A stretch of DNA of 64,000 nt from Fistularia commersonii. Its lineage: Eukaryota > Chordata > Actinopteri > Syngnathiformes > Fistulariidae. Positions 1 through 12,902 of this stretch are shown one piece after another. Location of the stretch: NCBI GenBank assembly GCA_037954325.1, contig JBBMNZ010000076.1:195001-259000 (forward strand). Reading direction: 5' to 3'. The position numbers were made by a program, and so were the translations under genes. The notes under the pieces were generated by a model. That model had not been told where the DNA came from, ran no database searches, and saw nothing but the letters and a program-made list of their open reading frames with translations. The first letter of the stretch is position 1. The number at the start of each line of letters is the position of its first letter.

Positions 1-8
1 ATGAATTA

Positions 9-11
<3 letters not shown>

Positions 12-49
<38 letters not shown>

Positions 50-403
50 TTTTTTTTTTGTGTCTGTGTGAGTGTGTTCGTGTGTGTATGTGTGAGAGTT
101 TGTTTAGGTGGGGGGGGTACCAGGGCCCTTCGCGGAGGAGCATTGGAGCGGAGAAGCGGAGGAATGGAGGAGTGGAGGTAATTTTTCTCTTCTCAAAGGC
201 AGAGGATGGGAAGTTTGGGGGCAGTAGGACGCCTTAGACCGGCCACTGTGAGCCTTCTCCAGATATAGATCCCCCGGACGTATGATTGGAGCTCCTGGAC
301 CATTGGGCACACACATGTGAATGAGTGGATGAGCTAATGTTTGTTTGGTAGTGGATGCATTTCGGCTAATGCTATTAGCACAGCTATGATGAGTTAAGGT
401 GTG

Positions 404-446
<43 letters not shown>

Positions 447-1758
447 TGTGTGTGTTTGGGTGTTTTTGTGTGTGTGTGAGTGTGTTTAGGTGGGGGGGGG
501 TACCAGGGCCCATAGCGGAGGAGCGGTGGAGCTGAGAAGCGGAGGAGCGGAGTTGCGGAGGTATTGTTTCTCCTCTCAGAGGCGGGGAAGCTTGGGAGCT
601 ATTAGCACAGCTATGATGACTTAAGGTGTGTGTGTGTGTGTGTGTGTTTGTGTGTTTGTGTGTTCTTGTGTGTGTGTGTGGGTGTGTGTGTGTTTGTGTG
701 TGCGTTTGTGTATATGTGTGTAACAGTTTGTTTAGGTGGGGGGGGGGGCGGACAGGGGGTAGCTGGGCCTGGAGCGGATGAGCTGTGAAGCGGATGGAGG
801 GCAGAAGCACGTCCCATAATTCTCCTGAGTCCGGCGGATCGGGAGTACCAGGGCCTATAGCGGAGGAGCGGTGGAGCGGAGAAGCGGACCATTGGGCACA
901 CACATGTGAATGAGTGGATGAGCTAATGTCTGTTTGGTTGTGGATGCGTTTCGGCTAATGCTATTAGCACAGCTATGATGACTTAATGTGTGTATGTGTG
1001 TCAGTGTGTGTGTGTGTGTGTGAGTGTCTTTGTGTATGTGTGTGATAGTTTGTTTTGGTGGGGGGGGGGGGGGGGTCGCGGACATGGAGTACCAGGGCGC
1101 ACACATGTGAATGAGTGGATGAGCTAATGTTTGTTTGGTTGTGGATGCGTTTCGGCTAAAGCTATTAGCACAGCTATGAAGACTGAAGGTGTGTGTATGT
1201 GTGTATGTGTGTGTCTGTGTATGTGTGAGTGTCTTTGTGTGTGTGTGTGTGTGTGAGAGGCTCTTTTGGTGGGGGGGGGGGGTCGCGGACAGGGAGTACC
1301 ATTGGGCACACACATGTGAATGAGTGGATGAGCGAATGTTTGGTTGTGGATGCGTTTCGGCTAATGCTATTAGCACAGCTCTGATGAGTTAAGATGTGTG
1401 TATGTGTGTTTGTGTGTTTGTGTGTTTTTGTGTGTGTGTGAGTGATTTTGTGTGAGAGTTTGTTTAGGTAGGGGGGGGGGAGTACCAGGGCCCATAGCGG
1501 AGGAGCGGTGGAGCTGAGAAGCGGAGGAGCAGAGGAGCGGAGGTAATGTTTCTTCTCTCAGAGGCGGAGCAGCTTGGGGGCAGCAGAACCCCTTAGACGG
1601 GCTAATGTGAGCATTCTCCGGACATAGATCCCCCGAACGTATGATTGGAGCTCCCGGACCACTGGGCACAAACATGTGAATGAGAGGATGAGCTAATGTT
1701 TGTTTGGTTGTGGATGCGTTTCGGCTAATGCTATTAGCACAGCTATGATGAGTTAAGG
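12..1758 (+). repeat. satellite higher-order repeat, copy 1 (A-B-C-D-E-F)
   Basis: Six distinguishable monomers in fixed order. A has the 'CTTCTCAAAGGCAGAGG' middle. B is core-deleted and joins GGGAGCT straight to ATTAGCACAG. C has the 'AGCACGTCCCATAATTC' middle. D is short, with GTCGCGGACA followed by CACACATG. E is short, starting from GAAGACTGAAGG. F has 'GGCGGAGCAGCTTGGGGG'. Length 1,747 bp. The same order recurs twice more downstream. Confidence 0.8.
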
Positions 1759-2679
1759 TGTGTGTGTGTATGTGTGAGTGTGTGTGTTTGTTTTTGTGTC
1801 TGTGTGAGTGTGTTCGTGTGTGTATGTGTGAGAGTTTGTTTAAGTGGGGGGGGGGGGGGGGTACCAGGGCCCATCACGGAGGAGCGGTGGAGCGGAGAAG
1901 CGGAGGAATGGAGGAGCGGAGGTAATTTTTCTCTTCTCAAAGGCAGAGGATGGGAAGTTTGGGTGCAGTAGGACGCCTTAGACCGGCCACTGTGAGCCTT
2001 CTCCAGATATAGATCCCCCGGATGTATGATTGGAGCTCCCGGACCATTGGGCACACACATGTGAATGAGTGGATGAGCTAATGTTTGTTTGGTAGTTGAT
2101 GCGTTTCGGCTAATGCTATTAGCACAGCTATGATGAGTTATGATGAGTGTTTGTGTGTTTGTGTGTTCTTGTGTGTGTGTGTGTTTGTGTGTGCGTTTGT
2201 GTATATGTGTGTGACAGTTTGTTTAGGTGGGGGGGGGGGGGCGCGGACAGGGGGTAGCTGGGCCTGGAGCGGATGAGCTGTGAAGCGGATGGAGGGCAGA
2301 AGCACGTCCCATAATTCTCCTGAGTCCGGCGGATCGGGAGTACCAGGGCCTATAGCGGAGGAGCGGTGGAGCGGAGAAGCGGACCATTGGGCACACACAT
2401 GTGAATGAGTGGATGAGCTAATGTTTGTTTGGTTGTGGATGCATTTCGGCTAATGCTATTAGCACAGCTATGATGACTTAATGTGTGTATGTGTGTCAGT
2501 GTGTGTGTGTGTGTGAGTGTCTTTGTGTATGTGTGTGATAGTTTGTTTTGGTGGGGGGGGGGGGGTCGCGGACACGGAGTACCAGGGCGCACACATGTGA
2601 ATGAGTGGATGAGCTAATGTTTGTTTGGTTGTGGATGCGTTTCGGCTAATGCTATTAGCACAGCTATGATGAGTTAAGG

Positions 2680-3062
2680 CGTGTGTGTGTGTGTGTGAGT
2701 GTGTGTGTTTGTTTGTTTTTGTGTCTATGTGAGTGTGTTCGTGTGTGTATGTGTGAGAGTTTGTTTAAGTGGGGGGGGGGGTACCAGGGCCCATCACGGA
2801 GGAGCGGTGGAGCGGAGAAGCGGAGGAATGGAGGAGCGGAGGTAATTTTTCTCTTCTCAAAGGCAGAGGATGGGAAGTTTGGGGGCAGTAGGACGCCTTA
2901 GACCGGCCACTGTGAGCCTTCTCCAGATATAGATCCCCCGGACGTATGATTGGAGCTCCCGGACCATTGGGCACACACATGTGAATGAGTGGATGAGCTA
3001 ATGTTTGTTTGGTAGTGGATGCATTTCGGCTAATGCTATTAGCACAGCTATGATGAGTTAAG

Positions 3063-3107
<45 letters not shown>

Positions 3108-4404
3108 TGTGTGTGTTTGTGTGTTTTTGTGTATGTTTGAGTGTGTTTAGGTGGGGGGGGGTACCAGGGCCCATAGCGGAGGAGCGGTGGAGCTGAGAAG
3201 CGGAGGAGCGGAGTAGCGGAGGTATTGTTTCTCCTCTCAGAGGCGGGGAAGCTTGGGAGCTATTAGCACAGCTATGATGACTTAAGGTGTGTGTGTGTGT
3301 GTGTTTGTGTGTTTGTGTGTTCTTGTGCGTGTGTGTGTTTGTGTGTGCGTTTGTGTATATGTGTGTGACAGTTTGTTTAGGTGGGGGGGGGGGCGCGGAC
3401 AGGGGGTAGCTGGGCCTGGAGCGGATGAGCTGTGAAGCGGATGGAGGGCAGAAGCACGTCCCATAATTCTCCTGAGTCCGGCGGATCGGGAGTACCAGGG
3501 CCTATAGCGGAGGAGCGGTGGAGCGGAGAAGCGGACCATTGGGCACACACATGTGAATGAGTGGATGAGCTAATGTCTGTTTGGTTGTGGATGCATTTCG
3601 GCTAATGCTATTAGCACAGCTATGATGACTTAATGTGTGTATGTGTTACAGTGTGTGTGTGTGTGTGAGTGTTTTTGTGTATGTGTGTGATAGTTTGTTT
3701 TGGTGGGGGGGGGGGGGGGTCGCGGACACGGAGTACCAGGGCGCACACATGTGAATGAGTGGATGAGCTAATGTTTGTTTGGTTGTGGATGCGTTTCGGC
3801 TAAAGCTATTAGCACAGCTATGAAGACTGAAGGTGTGTGTATGTGTGTATGTGTGTGTCTGTGTGTGTGTGAGTGTCTTTGTGTGTGTGTGTGTGTGAGA
3901 GGCTCTTTTGGTGGGGGGGGGGGGGGTCGCGGACAGGGAGTACCATTGGGCACACACATGTGAATGAGTGGATGAGCGAATGTTTGTTTGGTTGTGGATG
4001 CGTTTCGGCTAATGCTATTAGCACAGCTCTGATGACTTAAGATGTGTGTGTTTGTGTGTTTTTGTGTGTGTGTGAGTGATTTTGTGTGAGTTTTTGATTA
4101 GGTGGGGGGGGGGGGGGGGGGGGGGGAGTACCAGGGCCCATAGCGGAGGAGCGGTGGAGCTGAGAAGCGGAGGAGCAGAGGAGCGGAGGTAATGTTTCTT
4201 CTCTCAGAGGCGGAGCAGCTTGGGGGCAGCAGAACCCCTTAGACGGGCTAATGTGAGCATTCTCCGGACATAGATCCCCTGTACGTATGATTGGAGCTCC
4301 CGGACCACTGGGCACACACATGTGAATGAGTGGATGAGCTAATGTTTGTTTGGTTGTGGATGCGTTTCGGCTAATGCTATTAGCACAGCTATGATGAGTG
4401 AAGG
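2680..4404 (+). repeat. satellite higher-order repeat, copy 2
   Basis: The same six monomer types in the same order, 1,725 bp. It is separated from copy 1 by an incomplete run A-C-D (1,759-2,679) in which monomer B is missing and C follows the duplicated junction GATGAGTTATGATGAG. The G-run before monomer F is interrupted only by length change. Confidence 0.8.
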
Positions 4405-5597
4405 TGTTTGTGTGTGTGTGTGAGTGTGTGTGTTTGTTTGTTTTTGTGTCTATGTGAGTGTGTTCGTGTGTGTTTGGTTGAGAGTTTGTTTAAGTGGGGG
4501 GGGGGGGGTACCAGGGCCCATCATGGAGGAGCGGTGGAGCGGAGAAGCGGAGGAATTGAGGAGCGGAGGTAATTTTTCTCTTCTCAAAGGCAGAGGATGG
4601 GAAGTTTGGGTGCAGTAGGACGCCTTAGACCGGCCACTGTGAGCCTTCTCCAGATATAGATCCCCCGGATGTATGATTGGAGCTCCCGGACCATTGGGCA
4701 CACACATGTGAATGAGTGGATGAGCTAATGTTTGTTTGGTAGTGGATGCGTTTCAGCTAATGCTATTAGCACAGCTATGATGAGTTAAGGTGTTTGTGTG
4801 TGTGTGTGTGTGTATGTGTGTGTGTGTGTGTGTGTCTTTGTTTGTGTTTGTGTTTGTGTGTTTTTGTGTGTGTGTGAGTGTGTTTAGGTGGGGGGGGGGT
4901 ACCAGGGCCAATAGCGGAGGAGCGGTAGAGCTGAGAAGCGGAGGAGCATAGGAGCGGAGGTCATGTTTCTTCTCTCAGAGGCGGGGAAGCTTGGGGGCAG
5001 AAGAACCCCTTAGACGGCCTAATGTGAGCCTTCTCTGGAGATAGCTCCCCCAGACGTATGACCGGAGCTCCCAGACCTCTGGGCACATACATGTGAATGA
5101 GTGGATGAGCTAATGTTTGTGTGGTTGTGGATGCGTTTCGGCTAATGCTTTTAGCACAGCTATGATGACTTAAGGTGTGTATGTGTGTCTGTGTGTGTGT
5201 GTATGTGAGTGTCTTTGTTTATGTGTGTGATAGTTTCTTTTGGTGGGGGGGGGGTCGCGGACAGGGAGTACCAGGGCACACACATGTGAATGAGTGGATG
5301 AGCTAATGTTTGTTTGGTTGTGGATGCGTTTCGGCTAATGCTATTAGCACCGCTATGAAGACTTAAAGTGTGTGTATGTGTGTATGTGTGTGTCTGTGTG
5401 TGTGTGTGAGTGTCTTTGTGTGTGTGTGTGTGTGTGTGTGTTTGTGTGTGTGAAAGGCTCTTTTGGTGGGGGAGGGGGGGGTCGCGGACAGGGATTACCA
5501 TTGGGCACACACATGTGAATGAGTGGATGAGCTAATGTTTGTTTGGTTGTGGATGCGTTTCGGTTAATGCTATTAGCACATCTATGATGAATTAAGG

Positions 5598-5983
5598 TTT
5601 GTGTGTGTGTGTGTGTGTGTGTGTGTTTGTTTTTTTTGTGTCTGTGTGAGTGTGTCGTGTGTGTATCTGTGAGAGTTTGTTTAGGTGGGGGGGGGTACTA
5701 GGGCCCTTCGCGGAGGAGCGGTGGAGCGGAGAAGCAGAGGAACGGAGGAGTGGAGGTAATTTTTCTCTTCTTAAAGGCAGAGGATGGGAAGTTTGGGGGC
5801 AGTAGGACGCCTTAGACCGGCCACTGTGAGCCTTGTCCAGATATAGATCCCCCGGACGTATGATTGGAGCTCCCGGACCATTGGGCACACACATGTGAAT
5901 GAGTGGATGAGCTAATGTTTGTTTGGTAGTGGATGCATTTCGGCTAATGCTATTAGCACAGCTATGATGAGTTAAGGTGTGTT

Positions 5984-6020
<37 letters not shown>

Positions 6021-7328
6021 TTGTGTGTTTTTGTGTATGTGTGAGTGTGTTTAGGTGGGGGGGGGAGGTACCAGGGCCCATAGCGGAGGAGCGGTGGAGC
6101 AAAGAAGCGGAGGAGCGGAGGAGCGGAGTAGCGGAGGTATTGTTTCTCCTCTCAGAGGCGGGGAAGCTTGGGAGCTATTAGCACAGCTATGATGACTTAA
6201 GGTGTGTGTGTGTGTGTGTGTGTTTGTGTGTTTGTGTGTTCTTGTGTGTGTGTGTGTTTGTGTGTGCGTTTGTGTATATGTGTGTGACAGTTTGTTTAGG
6301 TGGGGGGGGGCGCGGAAGGGGGGTAGCTGGGCCTGGAGCGGATGAGCTGTGAAGCGGATGGAGGGCAGAAGCACGTCCCATAATTCTCCTGAGTCCGGCG
6401 GATCGGGAGTACCAGGGCCTATAGCGGAGGAGCGGTGGAGCGGAGAAGCGGACCATTGGGCACACACATGTGAATGAGTGGATGAGCTAATGTTTGTTTG
6501 GTTGTGGATGCATTTCGGCTAATGCTATTAGCACAGCTATGATGACTTAATGTGTGTATGTGTGTCAGTGTGTGTGTGTGTGTGAGTGTCTTTGTGTATG
6601 TGTGTGATAGTTTGTTTTGGTGGGGGGGGGGGGGGGGGTCGCGGACACGGAGTACCAGGGCGCACACATGTGAATGAGTGGATGAGCTAATGTTTGTTTG
6701 GTTGTGGATGCGTTTCGGCTAAAGCTATTAGCACAGCTATGAAGACTGAAGGTGTGTGTATGTGTGTATGTGTGTGTCTGTGTGTGTGTGAGTGTCTTTG
6801 TGTGTGTGTGTGTGTGTGTGAGAGGCTCTTTTGGTGGGGGGGGGGGTCGCGGACAGGGAGTACCATTGGGCACACACATGTGAATGAGTGGATGAGCGAA
6901 TGTTTGTTTGGTTGTGGATGCGTTTCGGCTAATGCTATTAGCACAGCTCTGATGAGTTAAGATGTGTGTGTATGTGTGTTTGTGTGTTTGTGTGTTTTTG
7001 TGTGTGTGTGAGTGATTTTGTGTGAGAGTTTGTTTAGGTGGGGGGGGGGGAGGAGTACCAGGGCCCATAGCGGAGGAGCGACGGAGCTGAGAAGCGGAGG
7101 AGCAGAGGAGCGGAGGTAATGTTTCTTCTCTCAGAGGCGGAGCAGCTTGGGGGCAGCAGAACCCCTTAGACGGGCTAATGTGAGCATTCTCCGGACATAG
7201 ATCCCCTGTACGTATGATTGGAGCTCCCGGACCACTGGGCACACACATGTGAATGAGTGGATGAGCTAATGTTTGTTTGGTTGTGGATGCGTTTCGGCTA
7301 ATGCTATTAGCACAGCTATGATGAGTTA

Positions 7329-7331
<3 letters not shown>
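5598..7331 (+). repeat. satellite higher-order repeat, copy 3
   Basis: Third A-B-C-D-E-F block, 1,734 bp. Between copies 2 and 3 (4,405-5,597) lie monomers A, a full-length G type ('GAGCCTTCTCTGGAGATAGC'), D and E. A partial A-B-C-D series returns at about 9,314-10,485. Confidence 0.78.
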
Positions 7332-7367
<36 letters not shown>

Positions 7368-7721
7368 TTTGTTTTTGTGTCTGTGTGAGTGTGTTCGTGT
7401 GTGTATGTGTGAGAGTTTGTTTAAGTGTGTGGGGGGGGGGGGTACCAGGGCCCATCACAGAGGAGCGGTGGAGCGGAGAAGCGGAGGAATGGAGGAGCGG
7501 AGGTAATTTTTCTCTTCTCAAAGGCAGAGGATGGGAAGTTTGGGTGCAGTGGGACGCCTTAGACCGGCCACTGTGAGCCTTCTCCAGATATAGATCCCCC
7601 GGATGTATGATTGGAGCTCCCGGACCATTGGGCACACACATGTGAATGAGTGGATGAGCTAATGTTTGTTTGGTAGTGGATGCGTTTCGGCTAATGCTAT
7701 TAGCACAGCTATGATGAGTTA

Positions 7722-7762
<41 letters not shown>

Positions 7763-8099
7763 TGTCTTTGTGTGTGTTTGTGTGTTTTTGAGTGTGTGTG
7801 AGTGTGTTTAGGTGGGGGGGGGGGGGTACCAGGGCCAATAGCGGAGGAGCGGTGGAGCTGAGAAGCGGAGGAGCAGAGGAGCGGAGGTAATGTTTCTTCT
7901 CTCAGAGGCGGGGAAGCTTGGGGGCAGAAGAACCCCTTAGACGGCCTGATGTGAGCATTCTCCGGACATAGATCCCCTGTACGTATGATTGGAGCTCCCG
8001 GACCACTGGGCACACACATGTGAATGAGTGGATGAGCTAATGTTTGTTTGGTTGTGGATGCGTTTCGGCTAATGCTATTAGCACAGCTATGATGAGTTA

Positions 8100-8138
<39 letters not shown>

Positions 8139-8484
8139 TTTGTTTTTGTGTCTGTGTGAGTGTGTTCGTGTGTGTATGTGTGAGAGTTTGTTTAAGTGTG
8201 TGGGGGGGGGGGGTACCAGGGCCCATCACAGAGGAGCGGAGAAGCGGAGGAATGGAGGAGCGGAGGTAATTTTTCTCTTCTCAAAGGCAGAGGATGGGAA
8301 GTTTGGGTGCAGTAGGACGCCTTAGACCGGCCACTGTGAGCCTTCTCCAGATATAGATCCCCCGGATGTATGATTGGAGCTCCCGGACCATTGGGCACAC
8401 ACATGTGAATGAGTGGATGAGCTAATGTTTGTTTGGTAGTGGATGCGTTTCGGCTAATGCTATTAGCACAGCTATGATGAGTTA

Positions 8485-8525
<41 letters not shown>

Positions 8526-8863
8526 TGTCTTTGTGTGTGTTTGTGTGTTTTTGAGTGTGTGTGAGTGTGTTTAGGTGGGGGGGGGGGTACCAGGGCCAAT
8601 AGCGGAGGAGCGGTGGAGCTGAGAAGCGGAGGAGCAGAGGAGCGGAGGTAATGTTTCTTCTCTCAGAGGCGGGGAAGCTTGGGGGCAGAAGAACCCCTTA
8701 GACGGCCTGATGTGAGCCTTCTCTGGAGATAGCTCCCCCAGACGTATGACCGGAGCTGCCGGACCATTGGGCACACACATGTGAATGAGTGGATGAGCTA
8801 ATGTTTGTTTGGTTGTGGATGCGTTTCGGCTAATGCTATTAGCACAGCTAATATGAGTTAAGG
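7332..8863 (+). repeat. A-G dimer of the satellite, tandemly duplicated
   Basis: Two successive pairs of full-length monomers (7,332-8,101 and 8,102-8,863) repeat with a period near 765-770 bp, including the unusual TTTAAGTGTGTGGGGG junction in both A monomers. This looks like a recent local duplication with a period different from the 1.7-kb higher-order repeat. The following monomer (8,864-9,313) is a separate, longer type with GCTTATGTCCAGCGGTTCGG. Confidence 0.75.
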
Positions 8864-9311
8864 TGTGTGTGTGTGTATGTCTGTGTGTGTTTGTGTGTGT
8901 GTGTGTGTGTGAGTTTGTTTAGGTGGGGGGGGTCGCGGACAGGGAGTACCAGGGCCTCGAGCGGATGAGCTGAGGAGTGGAGGAGGGCAGATGCCCGGCC
9001 TTGATTCGCTTATGTCCAGCGGTTCGGGAATTCCAGGGCCCAAAGCGGAGGAGCAGTGGAGCTGAGAAGCGGAGGAGCGGAGGAGCGGAGTAGCAGAGGC
9101 ATAGTTTCTCCTCTCAGAGGCGGGGAAGCTTGGGGGCATCAGAACCCCTTGGACGGGCTAATGTGAGCATTCTCCGGACATAGATCCCCCGAACGTATGA
9201 ATGGAGCTCCCGGACCATTGGGCACACACATGTGAATGAGTGGATGAGCTAATGTTTGTTTGGTTGTGGATGCATTTCGGCTAATGCTATTAGCACAGCT
9301 ATGATGAGTTA

Positions 9312-9364
<53 letters not shown>

Positions 9365-9717
9365 TTTGTTTTTGTGTCTGTGTGAGGGTGTTCGTGTGTG
9401 TGTGTGTGAGAGTTTGTTTAGGTGGGGGGGGGGGGGTACCAAGGCCCATCGCGGAAGAGCTGTGGAGCGGAGAAGCGGAGGAATGGAGGAGCGGAGGTAA
9501 TTTCTCTCTTCTCAAAGGCAGAGGATGGGAAGTTTGGGGGCAGTAGGACGCCTTAGACCAGCCACTGTGAGCCTTCTCCAGATATAGATCCCCCGGACGT
9601 ATGATTGGAGCTCCCGGACCATTGGGCACACACATGTGAATGAGTGGATGAGCTAATGTTTGTTTGGTAGTGGATGCGTTTCGGCTAATGCTATTAGCAC
9701 AGCTATGATGAGTTAAG

Positions 9718-9749
<32 letters not shown>

Positions 9750-10763
9750 GCGTTTGTGTGTTTGTGTGTTTTTGTGTGTGAGTGAGTGTGTTTAAGTGGG
9801 GGGGGGTACCAGGGCCCATAGCCGAGGAGCGGTGGAGCTGAGAAGCGGAGGAGCGGAGTAGCGGAGGTATTGTTTCTCCTCTCAGAGGCGGGGAATCTTG
9901 GGAGCTATTAGCACAGCTATGATGACTTAAGGTGTGTGTGTGTTTGTGTGTTTGTGTGTTCTTGTGTGTGTGTGTGTGTGTGTTTTTGTGTGTGCGTTTG
10001 TGTATATGTTTGTGACAGTTTGTTTAGGTGGGGGGGGGGCGCGGACAGGGGGTAGCTGGGCCTGGAGCGGATGAGCTGTGAAGCGGATGGAGGGCAGAAG
10101 CACGTCCCATAATTCTCCTGAGTCCGGCGGATCGGGAGTACCAGGGCCCATAGCGGAGGAGCGGTGGAGCGGAGAAGCGAACCATTGGGCACACACATGT
10201 GAATGAGTGGATGAGCTAATGTTTGTTTGGTTGTGGATGCATTTCGGTAATGCTATTAGCACAACTATGATGACTTAATGTGTGTATGTGTTTCAGTGTG
10301 TGTGTGTGTGTGAGTGTCTTTGTGTATGTGTGTGATAGTTTGTTTTGGTGGGGGGGGGGGGGGGGGGGGTCGCGGACACGGAGTACCAGGGCACACACAT
10401 GTGAATGAGTGGATGAGCTAATGTTTGTTTGGTTGTGGATGCGTTTCGGCTAAAGCTATTAGCACAGCTATGATGAGTTAAGGTGTGTGTGTATGTGTGT
10501 GTGTGTGTGTTTGTGTGTTTTTGTGTGTGTGTGAGTGATTTTTTGTGAGAGTTTATTTTGGTGGGGGGGGGGGGGGGGGGGGGAGTACCAGGGCCCATAG
10601 CGGAGGAGCAGTGGAGCTGAGAAGCGGAGGAGCGGAGTAGCGGAGGTATTGTTTCTCTTCTCAGAGGCGGGGAAGCTTGGGAGCTATTAGCACAGGTATG
10701 ATGACTTAAGATGTGTGTGTGGGTGTGTGTTTGTGTGTTTGTGTGTTTGTGTGTTTGTGTGTT

Positions 10764-10801
<38 letters not shown>

Positions 10802-10923
10802 TGTGTGCGATTGTGTATATGTGTGTGACAGTTTGTTTAGGTGGGGGGGGGGCGCGGACAGGGGGTAGCTGGGCCTGGAGCGGATGAGCTGTGGAGCGGA
10901 TGGAGGGCAGAAGCACGTCCCAT

Positions 10924-11319
10924 TCAGCCGCCGGCAACCATAAAAACCTATCTTTAACTTAAAAACAAACAAAAATATGCAATATCTCATTTCTGTGCAA
11001 TATTCAGAAACTGTGCAATATTTCATTTCATAACAGCTACATTGTGCAATATTTCATCTCATCTCATAAGAGCTACACTATAATGTTCCCTTCTATCATA
11101 CTATTGTGCACTCCTTACCTCACTTGTTACTAAGACACTCATAGTTTTATCACTGCTTACTAAGACACTTTATAGTTTCACTGAAACACTTTATAGTTTA
11201 TAGTTTATTTTTATTTATAATTCTGCCTTTCTTTTATTATTTATTACTGTTATATTTTCTGTAACTCTGGCACTGCAATTTCCTTCGGGATTATAAAAGT
11301 TGTTCTGATTCTTATTCTT
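10924..11319 (+). mobile_element. inserted non-LTR retrotransposon 3' tail
   Basis: AT-rich 396 bp splits a type C monomer: CACGTCCCAT is on the left and AATTCTCCTGAG resumes on the right, as in uninterrupted monomers at 810-830. It carries repeated GTGCAATATTTCAT-type motifs and ends with GCAATTTCCTTCGGGATT, then a short TTCTGATTCTTATTCTT tail. That ending resembles 3' UTRs of fish L2/CR1/Rex-type LINEs. No coding part is present, so it is a strongly 5'-truncated LINE or a SINE sharing its tail. Confidence 0.6.
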
Positions 11320-12478
11320 AATTCTCCTGAGTCCGGCGGATCGGGAGTACCAGGGCCCATAGTGGAGGAGCGGTGGAGCGGAGAAGCGGACCATTGAGCA
11401 CACACATTTGAATGAATGGATGAGCTAATGTTTCTTTGGTTGTGGATGCGTTTCGGCTAATGCTATTAGCACAGCTATGATGACTTAATGTGTGTATGTG
11501 TGTCAGTGTGTGTGTGTGTGTGAGTGTCTTTGTGTATGTGTGTGATAGTTTGTTTTGGTGGGGGGGGGGGGGGGGGTCGCGGACACGGAGTACCAGGGCA
11601 CACACATGTGAATGAGTGGATGAGCTAATGTTTGTTTGGTTGTGGATGCGTTTCGGCTAAAGCTATTAGCACAGCTATGAAGACTTAAGGTATGTGTATG
11701 TGATTATGTGTGTGTCTGTGTGTGTGTGAGTGTCTTTGTGTGTGTGTGTGAGAGGCTCTTTTGGTGGGGGGGGGGGGTCGTGGACAGGGAGTACCATTGG
11801 GCACACACATGTGAATGAGTGGTTTAGCTAATGTTTGTTTGGTTGTGAATGCGTTTCGGCTAATCCTATTAGCACAGCTATGAGTTAAGGTGTGTGTATG
11901 TGTGTGTGTGTGTGTGTTTGTGTGTTTTTGTGTGTGTGTGAGGGATTTTGTGTGAGAGTTTGTTTAGGTGGGGGGGAGGGGGGGGGAGTACCAGGGCCCA
12001 TCGCGGAGGAGCGGTGGAGCTGAGAAGCGGAGGAGCAGAGGAGCGAAGGTAATGTTTCTTCTCTCAGAGGCGGGGAAGCTTGGGGGCAGAAGAACCCCTT
12101 AGACGGGCTAATGTGAGCATTCTCCGGACATAGATCACCCGGTCGTATGATTGGAGCTGCCGGACCATTGGGCACACACATGTGAATGAGTGGATGAGCT
12201 AATGTTTGTTTGGTTGTGGATGCGTTTCGGCTAATGCTATTAGCACAGCTATGATGAGTTAAGGTGTGTGTGTGTGTGTGTGTTTGTTTGTTTTTGTGTC
12301 TGTGTGAGTGTGTTCGTGTGTGTATGTGTGAGAGTTTGTTTAGGTGGGGGGGTGGTACCAGGGCCCATCGCGGAGGAGCGGAGGAGCGGAGGAGCGGAGA
12401 AGCGGAGGAATGGAGGAGCGGAGGTAATGTTTCTCTTCTCAAAGGCAGAGGATGGGAAGTTTGGGGGCAGTAGGACGC
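11320..12478 (+). repeat. GT/G-rich satellite, distal part of array
   Basis: The interrupted type C monomer resumes, followed by D, E, F and A monomers with the same cores as the first 10.9 kb. In the last monomer the middle is expanded (GCGGAGGAGCGGAGGAGCGG), and after GCAGTAGGACGCC the sequence changes into type B. Confidence 0.9.
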
Positions 12479-12802
12479 CGGTGCGAGCGATGCGTTTCAA
12501 GGCGTATTGCATGTGTGTATGGAGGGGGGGGTCTACAGGACACCGCAGACCGGCAATGGTGCACCTTCTCCGGACATCGATCCCCGAAACGTCGGCGTGG
12601 AGCTCCCGGAGCAGCCGGCGTGTACATGTGAATGAATGGAGGAGCTAATTTGTGTGTGTGGGGTGGTGGTGGTGTGGGGGGAAGGGGGGGGGGGGGGCGT
12701 TTCGGCTAATGCTATCAGCACAGCTATGATTATCCCCAGAACGTTGAGAACGAGCCCCCGGAACTCCAGACATGCGTATATAAAAGAGTGGAATTAAGGT
12801 GT

Positions 12803-12899
<97 letters not shown>

Positions 12900-12902
12900 G
12901 GA
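12479..12902 (+). repeat. type B satellite units and long (GT)n
   Basis: Starts GTGCGAGCGATGCG, then a diverged version of the 105-bp core (CGCAGACCGGCAATGG, AACGTCGGCGTGGAGC, GTGTACATGTGAATGAATGG). A (GGT)n/G-run and the CGTTTCGGCTAATGC motif follow. A second short core version (CCAGAACGTTGAGAACG) ends in GCGTATATAAAAGAGTGG, which contains a TATA-like TATATAAAAG. A ~100-bp (GT)n runs up to the L1 fragment. Confidence 0.8.

Larger units (their letters stand above)
1..10923 (+). repeat. GT/G-rich satellite array (type A monomers)
   Basis: Head-to-tail array of roughly 34 monomers, 190-450 bp each, all in one orientation. A complete monomer holds, in order: a (GT)n tract of 20-60 bp with T-rich interruptions; a G-run of 8-25; a stretch built from GCGGAGGA-like repeats; a ~105-bp core (from CTTAGACCGGCC through GAGCTCCCGG to TGGATGAGCTAATG); then GATGCGTTTCGGCTAATGC and ATTAGCACAGCTATGATGA. 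The last part contains GCTAAT/ATTAGC, a small inverted repeat with a 3-nt loop. Length differences come from deletion of the middle or core and from GT/G length. Open frames here are His/Thr- or Cys/Val-rich readings of the GT tract and are not genes. Confidence 0.93.

Noticed and set aside
6565..8229. 554-codon minus-strand open frame across the satellite
   Set aside because: It is a His/Thr-rich reading of (AC)n and repeated cores. It stays open only because local monomers happen to keep phase and lack stops. No start context or domain, and other array parts break it.
1..12478. CRISPR-like regularly spaced repeats
   Set aside because: The whole 190-450 bp unit is repeated, with no unique spacers of uniform length, and the context is eukaryotic.
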